Source: Photobacterium toruni
GTDB lineage: Bacteria > Pseudomonadota > Gammaproteobacteria > Enterobacterales > Vibrionaceae
Direction: 5' to 3'
Length of the DNA: 64,000 nucleotides
Assembly (NCBI RefSeq): GCF_024529955.1
Contig: NZ_AP024854.1
Location: forward strand, 1,984,001-2,048,000
Shown: piece after piece, positions 9,306 through 17,787 of the stretch
Layout: every line of letters begins with the position of its first letter
Numbering within the stretch: the stretch's first letter is position 1
Made by a program: the position numbers and the translations under genes
Notes under the pieces: generated by a model
What the model saw: only the letters and a program-made list of their open reading frames with translations
The model's database searches: none
What the model was told of the DNA's origin: nothing

Positions 9306-10820
9306 ATGACGTCTAGAATACCTTTTTATATACTTATATCCCTGCTGATAATTTCCGGTATTGGATTAAGCGTGTATCGCCATGATGTTTATGGTGTGCC
9401 ATGGACCCCCGGAAAAGAACGTGCGGTCTGGGAAGTTGAAGCTCGAGTGCAATTTGATGCAATTGGCGATCCCGTACAAGTAAAAATGTCAGCACCAGGA
9501 ACACAACAAGGCTTCACTCTTATTGATGAAAGTACTTCATCACCCCCAAATTATTCTGTTGTGATCCATAATACTAAAGACGGCCGAGAAGCTGATTGGG
9601 CAACACGTACAGCAATTGGCAAACAAGTGTTGTATTACAAAACTCAGCTATTGGTGGATGAACACGCACGCTATAAACCTGTGCCGCCAACAGGTGAACC
9701 TGCTGAAGTTAGTTTAAGTAATCCACAACAAACAGCAGCAACTGCACTGTTAACGCAAGCACGTAATTTATCAGCCGATGATGTAACATTAGCCCGTGAA
9801 TTAATTCGTGAATTACGTGATAAGCAAAATCAAAATGCCGCGGTATTACTTGATACAATGTCACCTGCCGATGTTGTTACGAGCTTATTGTCACTTGAAG
9901 GTATTCACTCTCGTATTGTCAGTGGTCTAACACTTGAAGATGGTCGTCGTCGTCAAAGCGTATCGCCAATGGTTGAAGTATGGGATAAGCAGCAGAAAAA
10001 CTGGCAACTGTTTAACCTCACTACAGGTGAACAAGGCAAACCTGAAAATGTGATGATTTGGAACCAACAAGGTAATGCATTACTTGACGTTGTTGGTGGT
10101 CGTAACTCAAATATCAGTTTCTCAATTATTGCTCAAGACATAACCCCACAACGTGCAACCCAAGAAAAAATCAAAGTTGAAGATCTACTAAACTTCTCGA
10201 TACATAGTTTGCCGCTTGAAGAACAAGCAATGTTTAAAACCATCATGCTTGTGCCTATTGGCGCGTTAATTGTCGTTTTTTTACGGATCATCGTAGGACT
10301 AAAAACATCAGGCACATTCATGCCAGTGTTAATTGCGGTTGCCTTTGTACAAACCCAGTTATTAACCGGTATTATTGGTTTCTTATTGATTGTTGGCACA
10401 GGCTTGATCATTCGAAGTTATCTCTCGAAACTCAACCTACTTCTGGTCGCTCGAATATCTGCGGTGATAATTACCGTAATATTGATCATTTCGATATTCA
10501 CTGTAGTAGCGTTTAAGATTGGCTTAATTGAAGGTCTAACGATTACTTTCTTCCCAATGATTATTCTTTCATGGACTATCGAACGAATGTCGATTCTATG
10601 GGAAGAAGAAGGGGCGAAAGAAGTGTTTATTCAAGGTGGCGGTTCACTATTAACATCTGTGTTAATTTACCTTGCAATGACAACACCAATCATACGTCAC
10701 CTAACGTTTAACTTTATCGGCGTTCAATTTATTATCCTTGCTGTTATCTTAATTCTAGGTAACTACACCGGTTATCGCTTAAGTGAGTTACGTCGCTTTA
10801 AGCCATTAGTCGAGGATTAA
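9306..10820 (+). CDS. Inactive transglutaminase-like domain fused to 7 transmembrane helices
   Basis: A 504-residue membrane protein of the family described as inactive transglutaminase fused to 7TM. An N-terminal membrane anchor (about 6-24) is followed by some 280 soluble residues, probably periplasmic, with the transglutaminase-like part at about 180-260 (MSPADVVTSLLSLEGIHSRIVSG, then PMVEVWDKQQKNWQLFNLTTG). A hydrophobic C-terminal half (about 310-495) has about seven helices with a conserved KTSGTFMPVLIA loop. The protein has no cysteine, so the catalytic Cys is certainly missing. It starts 15 bases after the protease-like gene and ends 3 bases before the ATP-grasp gene. It may be a receptor or scaffold for the other two. 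Confidence 0.85.
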   Translation: MTSRIPFYILISLLIISGIGLSVYRHDVYGVPWTPGKERAVWEVEARVQFDAIGDPVQVKMSAPGTQQGFTLIDESTSSPPNYSVVIHNTKDGREADWATRTAIGKQVLYYKTQLLVDEHARYKPVPPTGEPAEVSLSNPQQTAATALLTQARNLSADDVTLARELIRELRDKQNQNAAVLLDTMSPADVVTSLLSLEGIHSRIVSGLTLEDGRRRQSVSPMVEVWDKQQKNWQLFNLTTGEQGKPENVMIWNQQGNALLDVVGGRNSNISFSIIAQDITPQRATQEKIKVEDLLNFSIHSLPLEEQAMFKTIMLVPIGALIVVFLRIIVGLKTSGTFMPVLIAVAFVQTQLLTGIIGFLLIVGTGLIIRSYLSKLNLLLVARISAVIITVILIISIFTVVAFKIGLIEGLTITFFPMIILSWTIERMSILWEEEGAKEVFIQGGGSLLTSVLIYLAMTTPIIRHLTFNFIGVQFIILAVILILGNYTGYRLSELRRFKPLVED

Positions 10821-10823
10821 TCT

Positions 10824-11798
10824 ATGTCATTCTTTTCACAGTTTACTTCACCGAAAAAACTGCGTGATCGTGGCATCATGGGAATGAACAAACGTAACCA
10901 TAGCTATATTGGTCGATATAATGATCGTAGCCGTTTCCCTCTTGTCGACGACAAACTAAAAACCAAGTTTATTGCTCAGCAAGCGGGCGCAACGGTACCG
11001 GATCTTATTGGTGTTATCGATAGCCAAGCCACCGTTAAACATATTCATCATATGGTTAAAAACTGGCCGGGATTTGTAATAAAACCAGCCCAAGGTTCAG
11101 GTGGTAAGGGTATTTTGGTGATAGTGAAGCACAAAGATGGCATTTATGTTAAGCCATCAGGTGCTGAAATTAATCAACAAGATGTTGAACGTCATATTAC
11201 CAATACCCTTGCAGGATTATTTTCCCTTGGTGGTAAAAATGATGTTGCAATGGTCGAAAACCTGATTCAATTTGATAATGTCTTTGATGGCTTTAGCTAT
11301 GAAGGTGTGCCTGATGTACGTGTGATCGTATTTAAAGGCTACCCGGTTATGGCAATGATGCGTTGCTCAACGGCTGCATCTGATGGCAAAGCTAACCTTC
11401 ACCAAGGTGCGGTCGGCGTAGGTATTGATATTGCCTCAGGAAAAGCAATTCGAGCGGTACAGTTTAACTTACCCGTCGAACGTCATCCTGATACTGAACG
11501 CTTATTAAGTGAGCTTAGAGTTCCCGACTGGAACAAGCTACTGGTGCTTGCAGCCAGTGCATGGGAAATGACAGGCTTAGGCTATATAGGTACCGATATG
11601 GTATTGGATAAAGACAAAGGCCCAATGGTACTAGAGCTTAATGCTCGCCCTGGTCTCGCTATTCAAATTGCGAATGGTACGGGCTTATTACCACGTCTGC
11701 GTCATATTGAAGCCATGGGGGTCACTGCACACACACCAACACCAGAAGAACGCGTTGCTTATTGTGCTCATCAATTTGGTGCAAAACCTGATTTTTAA
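10824..11798 (+). CDS. RimK-like ATP-grasp ligase (alpha-L-glutamate ligase-related)
   Basis: A 324-residue cytoplasmic protein with an ATP-grasp core. Visible elements are the nucleotide-binding GFVIKPAQGSGGKGILVI (about 83-100), PDVRVIVFKGYPVMAMMR, and the metal-binding end MVLELNARPGLAIQIAN, which carries the Glu and Asn expected of ATP-grasp enzymes. These place it with the alpha-L-glutamate ligase-related group near RimK, enzymes that form amide bonds by an acyl-phosphate route. The acceptor and amino acid are unknown. Only 3 bases separate it from the preceding membrane gene, so it is translationally coupled. A terminator closes the three-gene unit at 11825-11850. Confidence 0.87.
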   Translation: MSFFSQFTSPKKLRDRGIMGMNKRNHSYIGRYNDRSRFPLVDDKLKTKFIAQQAGATVPDLIGVIDSQATVKHIHHMVKNWPGFVIKPAQGSGGKGILVIVKHKDGIYVKPSGAEINQQDVERHITNTLAGLFSLGGKNDVAMVENLIQFDNVFDGFSYEGVPDVRVIVFKGYPVMAMMRCSTAASDGKANLHQGAVGVGIDIASGKAIRAVQFNLPVERHPDTERLLSELRVPDWNKLLVLAASAWEMTGLGYIGTDMVLDKDKGPMVLELNARPGLAIQIANGTGLLPRLRHIEAMGVTAHTPTPEERVAYCAHQFGAKPDF

Positions 11799-11824
11799 TA
11801 CACTATCAACACCATAATATGATT

Positions 11825-11850
11825 AGCCCTGATATATTCAGGGCTTTTTA
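11825..11850 (+). terminator. Terminator of the protease/7TM/ATP-grasp unit
   Basis: AGCCCTGA (11825-11832) pairs with TCAGGGCT (11838-11845) around a 5-base loop, followed by T-rich sequence. Confidence 0.88.
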
Positions 11851-11933
11851 TGATTTAAAATAAATCATTAAAGTTACTATGATTAATGTCGATAACTTAA
11901 GTATCATATTTAACATAGCCAGCCATTGATTAC

Positions 11934-12443
11934 ATGCAAACTCAATCTCTTGATAATTTATCGCTTATTAATGAAATTCAGCTTGGTACTAACCTCAACC
12001 ATGCAGTTGAAGGTGGACGTCGAGCTGATTTTGCATTAATGCTCGCATTATTATCGTCAGATCTGCATGAAAATATTGCGGTTGATACAACACCACAAGA
12101 AACACCATCATCCCAACAGCTGCGAACATATTTTGAAATCCCAGCACCACAGCCTCTCATATCAACACCATCATGTTATCAACGAGCAGCTGAACAAGCA
12201 CAAGCCTTCCATCAAGCAAGTTTAACTAGCACTCGTCTATTGGCACAATTACAGCCAACAGCCCTCTCCTACCCACCGCAACAAACAAAAGGTTTACCCG
12301 AAGATTTATTTCATAATTTATCACTTCACGAACGCCGAAAATTACCACCTATCGAGCAAAACCCCCTGCAAGCGACCCCACAAGATCTTTACTTAGCATT
12401 AATTAAATCTAAACGCTTAAGTGAAATGAGTTGGGCGGCTTAA
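11934..12443 (+). CDS. Hypothetical protein, 169 residues
   Basis: I do not recognise this family. The ATG at 11934 opens MQTQSLDNLSLINEIQ; no clear ribosome-binding site is seen. The protein is soluble, with no signal peptide or membrane segment. The first 45 residues look helical and ordered (LNHAVEGGRRADFALMLALLSSDL); the middle is rich in Pro, Gln, Thr and Ser (about 55-130) and probably flexible; the last 30 again look helical (QDLYLALIKSKRLSEMSWAA). Codon use resembles the neighbours. It stands between two monocistronic-looking units on the same strand. It probably is a real Vibrionaceae-specific gene, but that is inference. Confidence 0.7.
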   Translation: MQTQSLDNLSLINEIQLGTNLNHAVEGGRRADFALMLALLSSDLHENIAVDTTPQETPSSQQLRTYFEIPAPQPLISTPSCYQRAAEQAQAFHQASLTSTRLLAQLQPTALSYPPQQTKGLPEDLFHNLSLHERRKLPPIEQNPLQATPQDLYLALIKSKRLSEMSWAA

Positions 12444-12665
12444 ACCAATTTTGGCAATTTATCAAAGATAAAATATCTTATTTATGATGCAGAAATAATA
12501 ACTATTTTTGTTCGTGACGCTGCTCATGATTTCTTCTTTATTATTATTAGTTTGCGATATTATTAACTAGTATTGATGATAGTAATTGCCTTAGATATAA
12601 CTACAGTAAAATTAATACCAATAAGGCTCCAAATAAGACCATTTAAACATTAAGGCTAGGAATAT

Positions 12666-13355
12666 ATGCATATTGGACAATCAGTCGCTATTATCACCGA
12701 AGCTGGTAATCCTATTAGTAAAGCTGTCGCGCTTCATTTCGCATCATTAGGGGCTACCTTAGCATTAGTAGATAATAACGAAGTTGAATTAAAAAAAACC
12801 TTACAGTCTTGCCAGAAGGTTAATGATTCGTCAGCGGCGTTCTATATAAAAAGTTACGATGAGACCAGTATTCAAGCACTATTCCAACAAGTAAATGAAA
12901 GATTTGGATCTATCAATATCTTACTGAATACTTGGACAGGTACAGAAATACCTAATTTATTATCACCGACATCAATCGTTGACTTTAATGATGTAATGCA
13001 AAACATTGCTACAAGTTTTTTTATTTTTGGAAAAGTAGCGGCTGAGTTTATGCAATACCACCCGAACAAGAGTGTGATTGTAAATCTAGCATTAAGCCAT
13101 GAAAATCATCACCCTTATACATCAACAACCAGTAAAACGGTTGTTAGTGGTTTAACTCAAAATTGGGCTAACGAACTGGCGAATTTAAATATTCGTGTCG
13201 GCGGTATTGTACCGATAAATCTACAAGATAAGCCTTATGATCAGCACACAATTATTAATGTGCCTATGCAAGATGAAATTGCACGAAATGTCGAATACAT
13301 TGTACGTAATGATTCATTTAGCGGGCGGATGATTGAGTCAGAAATTGGAGTTTAA
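12666..13355 (+). CDS. SDR-superfamily protein with atypical active site
   Basis: A 229-residue Rossmann-fold protein of the short-chain dehydrogenase/reductase superfamily. Opening VAIITEAGNPISKAVALHFASLGATLALVDNN aligns with the first beta-alpha-beta unit, but the glycine motif TGxxxGIG is reduced to T-E-A-G-N-P-I-S. ILLNTW replaces the usual NNAG. The usual Y-x-x-x-K active site reads P-Y-T-S-T-T-S-K: counting back from Lys, the Tyr position holds Ser and the Tyr is displaced by two. Loss of normal catalysis or cofactor binding is therefore likely. It stands alone; its partner and substrate are unknown. Confidence 0.8.
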   Translation: MHIGQSVAIITEAGNPISKAVALHFASLGATLALVDNNEVELKKTLQSCQKVNDSSAAFYIKSYDETSIQALFQQVNERFGSINILLNTWTGTEIPNLLSPTSIVDFNDVMQNIATSFFIFGKVAAEFMQYHPNKSVIVNLALSHENHHPYTSTTSKTVVSGLTQNWANELANLNIRVGGIVPINLQDKPYDQHTIINVPMQDEIARNVEYIVRNDSFSGRMIESEIGV

Positions 13356-13417
13356 ACCATCGTCTAACAGCACCCAAATCAAGTAGGCTAAGTATTAAAT
13401 CTTGGCCTTTTTCGTTT

Positions 13418-13465
13418 GAGAGTTTGAGAGTTTGAGAGTTTGAGAGTTTGAGAGTTTGAGAGTTT
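13418..13465. repeat. Tandem repeat (GAGAGTTT)x6
   Basis: Six exact copies of an 8-base unit, head to tail, between the SDR gene and the adhE terminator. No spacers, so it is not a CRISPR. The exactness suggests recent slippage expansion. Confidence 0.95.
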
Positions 13466-13511
13466 AACTCTACAACATTTAAATGATACCGATACTATGA
13501 ATTTCAGAAAA

Positions 13512-13545
13512 CAAAAAGCCCGTCTATTTCTAGACGGGCTTTATT
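13512..13545 (-). terminator. Terminator after adhE (bidirectional)
   Basis: AAAGCCCGTCTA (13515-13526) pairs perfectly with TAGACGGGCTTT (13531-13542) around TTTC. T-rich flanks occur in both directions, so it can also stop transcripts from the SDR gene side. Confidence 0.88.
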
Positions 13546-13566
13546 ATTTTTTAGTCAGTAAAAGTA

Positions 13567-16251
13567 TTAAGCTTTTGCTTTTTTACCTTTAACAGCAACT
13601 TCTACTGGCTCTGATTTTTTGATTACTGTTGTACCTTCAAACGCTTCACCTTCAATGAAAGGCTTACCGTAGTAAGAAGCAAGTAATACTTCTTTAAGCT
13701 CAGAGATTAGAGGGTAACGAGGGTTTGCACCAGTACACTGGTCATCAAACGCTTCTACCGCTAACTCATCAACTTTAGCTAGGAAATCAGCTTCCGCAAC
13801 ACCAGCATCACGAATTGATGTTGGAATTTGAAGATTGATTTTTAGTTCTTCTAACCAAGTTAATAAACGCTCAATTTTCTGTGCAGTACGGTCACCAGCG
13901 TGTGATAGACCCAAGTGGTCAGCAACTTCAGCATAACGACGACGAGCTTGTGGGCTTGCGTACTGTGAGAATGCAGTTTGCTTAGTTGGGTTATCATTTG
14001 CGTTGTAACGAACAACGTTAGAAATCAATAATGCGTTTGCAAGACCGTGTGGCACGTGGAACTCAGCACCTAATTTGTGTGCCATTGAGTGACAAACACC
14101 TAGGAATGCGTTCGCAAATGCGATACCAGCGATAGTTGCCGCATTGTGTACTTTCTCACGAGCGATTGGATCAGCCGCACCATTCGCGTAGCTTGATGGT
14201 AAGTACTCTTTTAGCATTCTTAGTGCTTGAAGTGCTTGGCCATCTGAGTATTCGTTAGCAAGAACTGATACATAAGCTTCTAGTGCGTGAGTTACTGCAT
14301 CGTAACCACCAAACGCTGTTAGTGACTTAGGCATGTTCATAACAAGGTTCGCATCAACGATAGCCATGTTAGGTGTTAGTTCGTAATCTGCTAGTGGGTA
14401 CTTAGCACCAGTTTTGTCGTCAGTTACAACAGCAAATGGTGTAACTTCAGAACCTGTACCAGATGTAGTAGTGATACATACTAGTTCAGCTTTCTTACCC
14501 ATTTTAGGGAACTTGTAGATACGCTTACGAATGTCCATAAAGCGCATTGCTAGTTCTTCAAAATGCGTTTCTGGGTGCTCGTACATCACCCACATGATCT
14601 TCGCAGCATCCATTGGTGAACCACCACCAAGCGCTAGAATAACATCAGGTTGGAAGCTCTTCATTGCTTCAGCGCCTTTCTCAACAACAGACAGTGTTGG
14701 ATCCGCTTCTACATCAAAGAAAGTTTGAACTTCAATACCTTGTGCTTTAAGTAAAGCTACGATTTCATCAGTGTAACCGTTGTTGAATAAGAAACGGTCT
14801 GTTACTAGGAACGCACGCTTCTTACCTTCTAAATCGCTTAGTGCAATTGGAAGGCTACCACGACGGAAGTAAATTGATTTAGGTAGTTTATGCCACAACA
14901 TATTTTCAGCTCGCTTCGCTACTGTTTTCTTGTTGATTAGGTGCTTAGGACCTACGTTCTCAGAGATAGAGTTACCACCCCATGAACCACAACCTAGTGT
15001 TAGCGATGGTGCAACGTTAAAGTTGTAAAGGTCACCGATACCACCGTGAGTAGTCGGAATGTTTACAAGAATACGTGCAGTTTTCATACGGTCGCCGAAG
15101 TATTTAATACGGTCAGCGTTAGTATCTTGGTTAGTGTATAAGCCAGATGTATGACCGATACCACCAATTTCAACCATTGTTACTGCTTGGTCTACTGCGT
15201 TTTCAAATGAAGACGCGCGGAACATACCTAGTGTAGGGGATAGTTTCTCGTGAGCGAACTCATCATCGTAAGAAACTTGCTCACCTTCACCGATCAGGAT
15301 CTTAGTATCAGCAGGAACTTTAACACCCGCCATTTCAGCGATCTTAGTTGCTGGCTGACCCACGATATCTGCGTTTAGGTTGCCATTAATCAATAAGATT
15401 TTACGTACTTTGTTTGCTTCATCTTTAGATAAAACATAACCGTTGTGAGAAGCAAAACGTGCTTTCACTTCGTCATATACTTCATCCATAACGATAACTG
15501 CTTGCTCAGAAGCACAAACAACACCGTTATCAAATGTCTTAGACATAAGTACTGATGCTACTGCACGCTTAATATCTGCAGTTTCATCAATAACGACAGG
15601 AACGTTACCTGCACCAACACCGATAGCTGGTTTACCTGAAGAGTATGCAGCTTTAACCATGCCTGGACCACCAGTAGCAAGGATAAGAGCGATACCGTCG
15701 TGCTTCATAAGAGCATTTGAAAGCTCAACTGAAGGTTGGTCGATCCAGCCGATGATGTCTTTAGGTGCGCCAGCTGCTACTGCTGCTTCTAAAACAAGTT
15801 TAGCTGCATCATTAGTAGAATTCTTAGCACGTGGGTGTGGCGAGAAGATAATACCGTTACGTGTTTTAAGAGCGATAAGTGATTTAAAGATCGCTGTAGA
15901 TGTTGGGTTCGTTGTTGGAACGATACCACAAATGATACCTACAGGCTCTGCAATAGTCATAGTGCCGAACTCTTCGTTCTCTTCTAAGATACCGCAAGTC
16001 TTTTCATCTTTGTATTTGTTGTAGATGAATTCTGAAGCGAAGTGGTTTTTGATAACCTTATCTTCAACAATACCCATGCCAGATTCAGCAACAGCTTGCT
16101 GCGCTAGAGGAATACGTGCATTGTTTGCAGCAAGAGATGCTGCGCGGAAAATTGCATCTACTTTTTCTTGAGAGAAAGTAGCGAATTCTTTTTGAGCCGC
16201 TTTAACACGTGTAACCATTGCATCTAGTTCAGCCATATTTGTTACAGGCAT
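13567..16251 (-). CDS. adhE: Bifunctional acetaldehyde-CoA/alcohol dehydrogenase AdhE
   Basis: AdhE reduces acetyl-CoA to acetaldehyde and then ethanol with two NADH, regenerating NAD+ in fermentation; it forms filaments called spirosomes. At 894 residues it has the usual fusion. The N-terminal CoA-acylating aldehyde dehydrogenase (1 to about 440) carries the catalytic Cys246 in FDNGVVCASEQ, the same number as in E. coli. The C-terminal iron alcohol dehydrogenase (about 450-870) has GGGSPMDAAK and the metal-binding His residues in CHSMAHKLGAEFHVPHG. The upstream region holds an FNR-type box (16403-16416) and a CRP-like site (16597-16612). The neighbour across the gap is a YchE-type gene, as in E. 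coli. Confidence 0.98.
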   Translation of the reverse strand: MPVTNMAELDAMVTRVKAAQKEFATFSQEKVDAIFRAASLAANNARIPLAQQAVAESGMGIVEDKVIKNHFASEFIYNKYKDEKTCGILEENEEFGTMTIAEPVGIICGIVPTTNPTSTAIFKSLIALKTRNGIIFSPHPRAKNSTNDAAKLVLEAAVAAGAPKDIIGWIDQPSVELSNALMKHDGIALILATGGPGMVKAAYSSGKPAIGVGAGNVPVVIDETADIKRAVASVLMSKTFDNGVVCASEQAVIVMDEVYDEVKARFASHNGYVLSKDEANKVRKILLINGNLNADIVGQPATKIAEMAGVKVPADTKILIGEGEQVSYDDEFAHEKLSPTLGMFRASSFENAVDQAVTMVEIGGIGHTSGLYTNQDTNADRIKYFGDRMKTARILVNIPTTHGGIGDLYNFNVAPSLTLGCGSWGGNSISENVGPKHLINKKTVAKRAENMLWHKLPKSIYFRRGSLPIALSDLEGKKRAFLVTDRFLFNNGYTDEIVALLKAQGIEVQTFFDVEADPTLSVVEKGAEAMKSFQPDVILALGGGSPMDAAKIMWVMYEHPETHFEELAMRFMDIRKRIYKFPKMGKKAELVCITTTSGTGSEVTPFAVVTDDKTGAKYPLADYELTPNMAIVDANLVMNMPKSLTAFGGYDAVTHALEAYVSVLANEYSDGQALQALRMLKEYLPSSYANGAADPIAREKVHNAATIAGIAFANAFLGVCHSMAHKLGAEFHVPHGLANALLISNVVRYNANDNPTKQTAFSQYASPQARRRYAEVADHLGLSHAGDRTAQKIERLLTWLEELKINLQIPTSIRDAGVAEADFLAKVDELAVEAFDDQCTGANPRYPLISELKEVLLASYYGKPFIEGEAFEGTTVIKKSEPVEVAVKGKKAKA

Positions 16252-16402
16252 ACATAACTCCTAGCTTTAAAATTAAAAATCATTTAGTAAGAACATGCTG
16301 ATATTTTTCATACTAGAGCGTTAAAGTATCTTAACACCTACAGCCATACACTTAGTAAATTGCTTTCAAATTTGATTATAATTTTTCACACTAAAAAAGA
16401 AA

Positions 16403-16416
16403 TTGATTTAGATCAC
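16403..16416. promoter_or_regulatory. FNR-type box upstream of adhE
   Basis: TTGAT-TTAG-ATCAC matches nine of ten defined positions of the FNR consensus. It is centred about 158 bases before the adhE start, which fits anaerobic induction of this fermentation gene. Confidence 0.6.
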
Positions 16417-16596
16417 CGCCCAACCAAAACGCTCAAATAACCATTAAATAGTAAAAATCAGCTCGTTTTTCATTCTTTTGCATGCAATTTTATGAGCCTT
16501 ACAGTTGATTTATCTACTATGTACTAAAATCATTTATTTCACAAGCCGAAATATTACGTAATAAAAATACATTTACTAGCCCATAAGATATCTAAT

Positions 16597-16612
16597 TGTG
16601 ACAGAACTCACG
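16597..16612. promoter_or_regulatory. CRP-like site between adhE and the MarC-family gene
   Basis: TGTGA-CAGAAC-TCACG matches the CRP consensus TGTGA-N6-TCACA at nine of ten positions. It is about 350 bases from either start codon, so which gene it serves is unclear. Confidence 0.5.
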
Positions 16613-16967
16613 ATTTATTGCGTCAACTGCTCAATATTTGTTGCATATTCATCTTATGCATTGGTTCCTCACTAAACTTAATACATAAAAATCCACTTTG
16701 CATACTAAATTGTATATCAATATTTTTATCGCTTAACTTGCACAAATTAGCTTTTATTGGTGGATGAAATAGTAAGCTTAGATTAAAATATTGCTCCAAT
16801 AGTACTTTTAACCATACATCCTTATAGAACACTAACTTAGATACTATTTATTAAGGTTAATTTAGCTTTTATAATTTAATTTATATTCCCTCTTATAAAA
16901 ATTTAAATAGCTATTCCCTTTTCTTATTCAAACCATCAAAAATCAAGGTAACTTAGTAGGTATAACT

Positions 16968-17606
16968 ATGCAGGCTTTTGATATGGCTATATTTTTACAC
17001 TTTTTTGTAGGGCTTATTGCAACGGTTAATCCCGTTGGAATTATGCCTGTTTTCGTTTCTCTTACTGGCACAATGAGCCCTGAAGAGCGAAATAAAACCG
17101 CATTAACAACCAATATTGCTGTTGTTATTATTTTGATTGTTGCATTAATAGCTGGGCAACATTTATTGGATCTGTTCAGTATTTCAATCGATTCATTTCG
17201 CGTTGCGGGCGGCTTATTGCTGCTAAGCATCGCATTTTCAATGATGAGCGGTAAAATCGGCGAAGTTAAACAAAACAAAGAAGAAAAATCGGAATCTATT
17301 AGCCGTGAACAAGTGGGGGTCGTTCCGTTAGCGATGCCATTAATGGCTGGACCAGGTGCCATTAGCTCAACCATTGTATACGGTGCTCGCTACCCTGGCT
17401 TAACATCAACGATAGGTATTGCGATCACTATTGCCGTCTTTGCTTTTTGTTGTTGGTTATTATTCCGTTCGGCCCCTTATATCGTACGCTTTTTAGGTCA
17501 AACTGGTATTAACGTTATTACACGTATTATGGGTCTAATTCTTGCTGCTCTAGGTATTGAATTTATCATCAATGGACTGCGTGTGATGTTGCCAGGATTA
17601 GGCTAA
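16968..17606 (+). CDS. MarC family membrane protein (YchE-like)
   Basis: A 212-residue inner-membrane protein with about six hydrophobic segments, starting MQAFDMAIFLHFFVGLIATVNPVGIMPVF and containing the family block VPLAMPLMAGPGAISSTIVY. This is the MarC family; E. coli YchE, which also lies next to adhE, is the closest match by length and context. Some members have been proposed as neutral amino acid transporters, but the role is not settled. TAGG at 16954-16957 provides a ribosome-binding site. A terminator follows at 17625-17657. Confidence 0.9.
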   Translation: MQAFDMAIFLHFFVGLIATVNPVGIMPVFVSLTGTMSPEERNKTALTTNIAVVIILIVALIAGQHLLDLFSISIDSFRVAGGLLLLSIAFSMMSGKIGEVKQNKEEKSESISREQVGVVPLAMPLMAGPGAISSTIVYGARYPGLTSTIGIAITIAVFAFCCWLLFRSAPYIVRFLGQTGINVITRIMGLILAALGIEFIINGLRVMLPGLG

Positions 17607-17624
17607 CAGCAGCTATAACATCCT

Positions 17625-17657
17625 AAGCCTCAGCCAATTTATTCGCTGGGGCTTTTT
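17625..17657 (+). terminator. Terminator after the MarC-family gene
   Basis: AAGCCTCAGC (17625-17634) pairs with GCTGGGGCTT (17645-17654), one T-G pair, followed by six T. Confidence 0.85.
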
Positions 17658-17787
17658 TACAACTGATAAATACTTAAGTCACTGCTAGGTTTTGATATAC
17701 TTGGTAATATTCAAGCCAATTAATTATGCACCACAAACCTTAAAATATTATGTTGGCGTCTTATCTGTTAATAAATACAATTTAATT

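Larger units (their letters stand above)
16252..16967. other. Divergent regulatory region, adhE / MarC-family gene
   Basis: A 716-base gap between divergent genes. It holds an FNR-type box and a CRP-like site, described separately. A 69-codon minus-strand frame (16623-16832, GTG start) was judged unconvincing. The rest is AT-rich without further recognisable structure. Confidence 0.55.

Noticed and set aside
13418..13465. Short regular repeat as a possible CRISPR
   Set aside because: Units are 8 bases, directly joined, with no spacers and no cas genes nearby.
16623..16832. 69-codon minus-strand frame with a GTG start between adhE and the MarC-family gene
   Set aside because: No ribosome-binding site, no recognisable family, and it lies in an AT-rich regulatory region. 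A remnant of a gene cannot be excluded.
16943..17374. 143-codon minus-strand frame
   Set aside because: Antisense to the clear MarC-family gene; composition is that of a mirrored hydrophobic gene and it has no start context.
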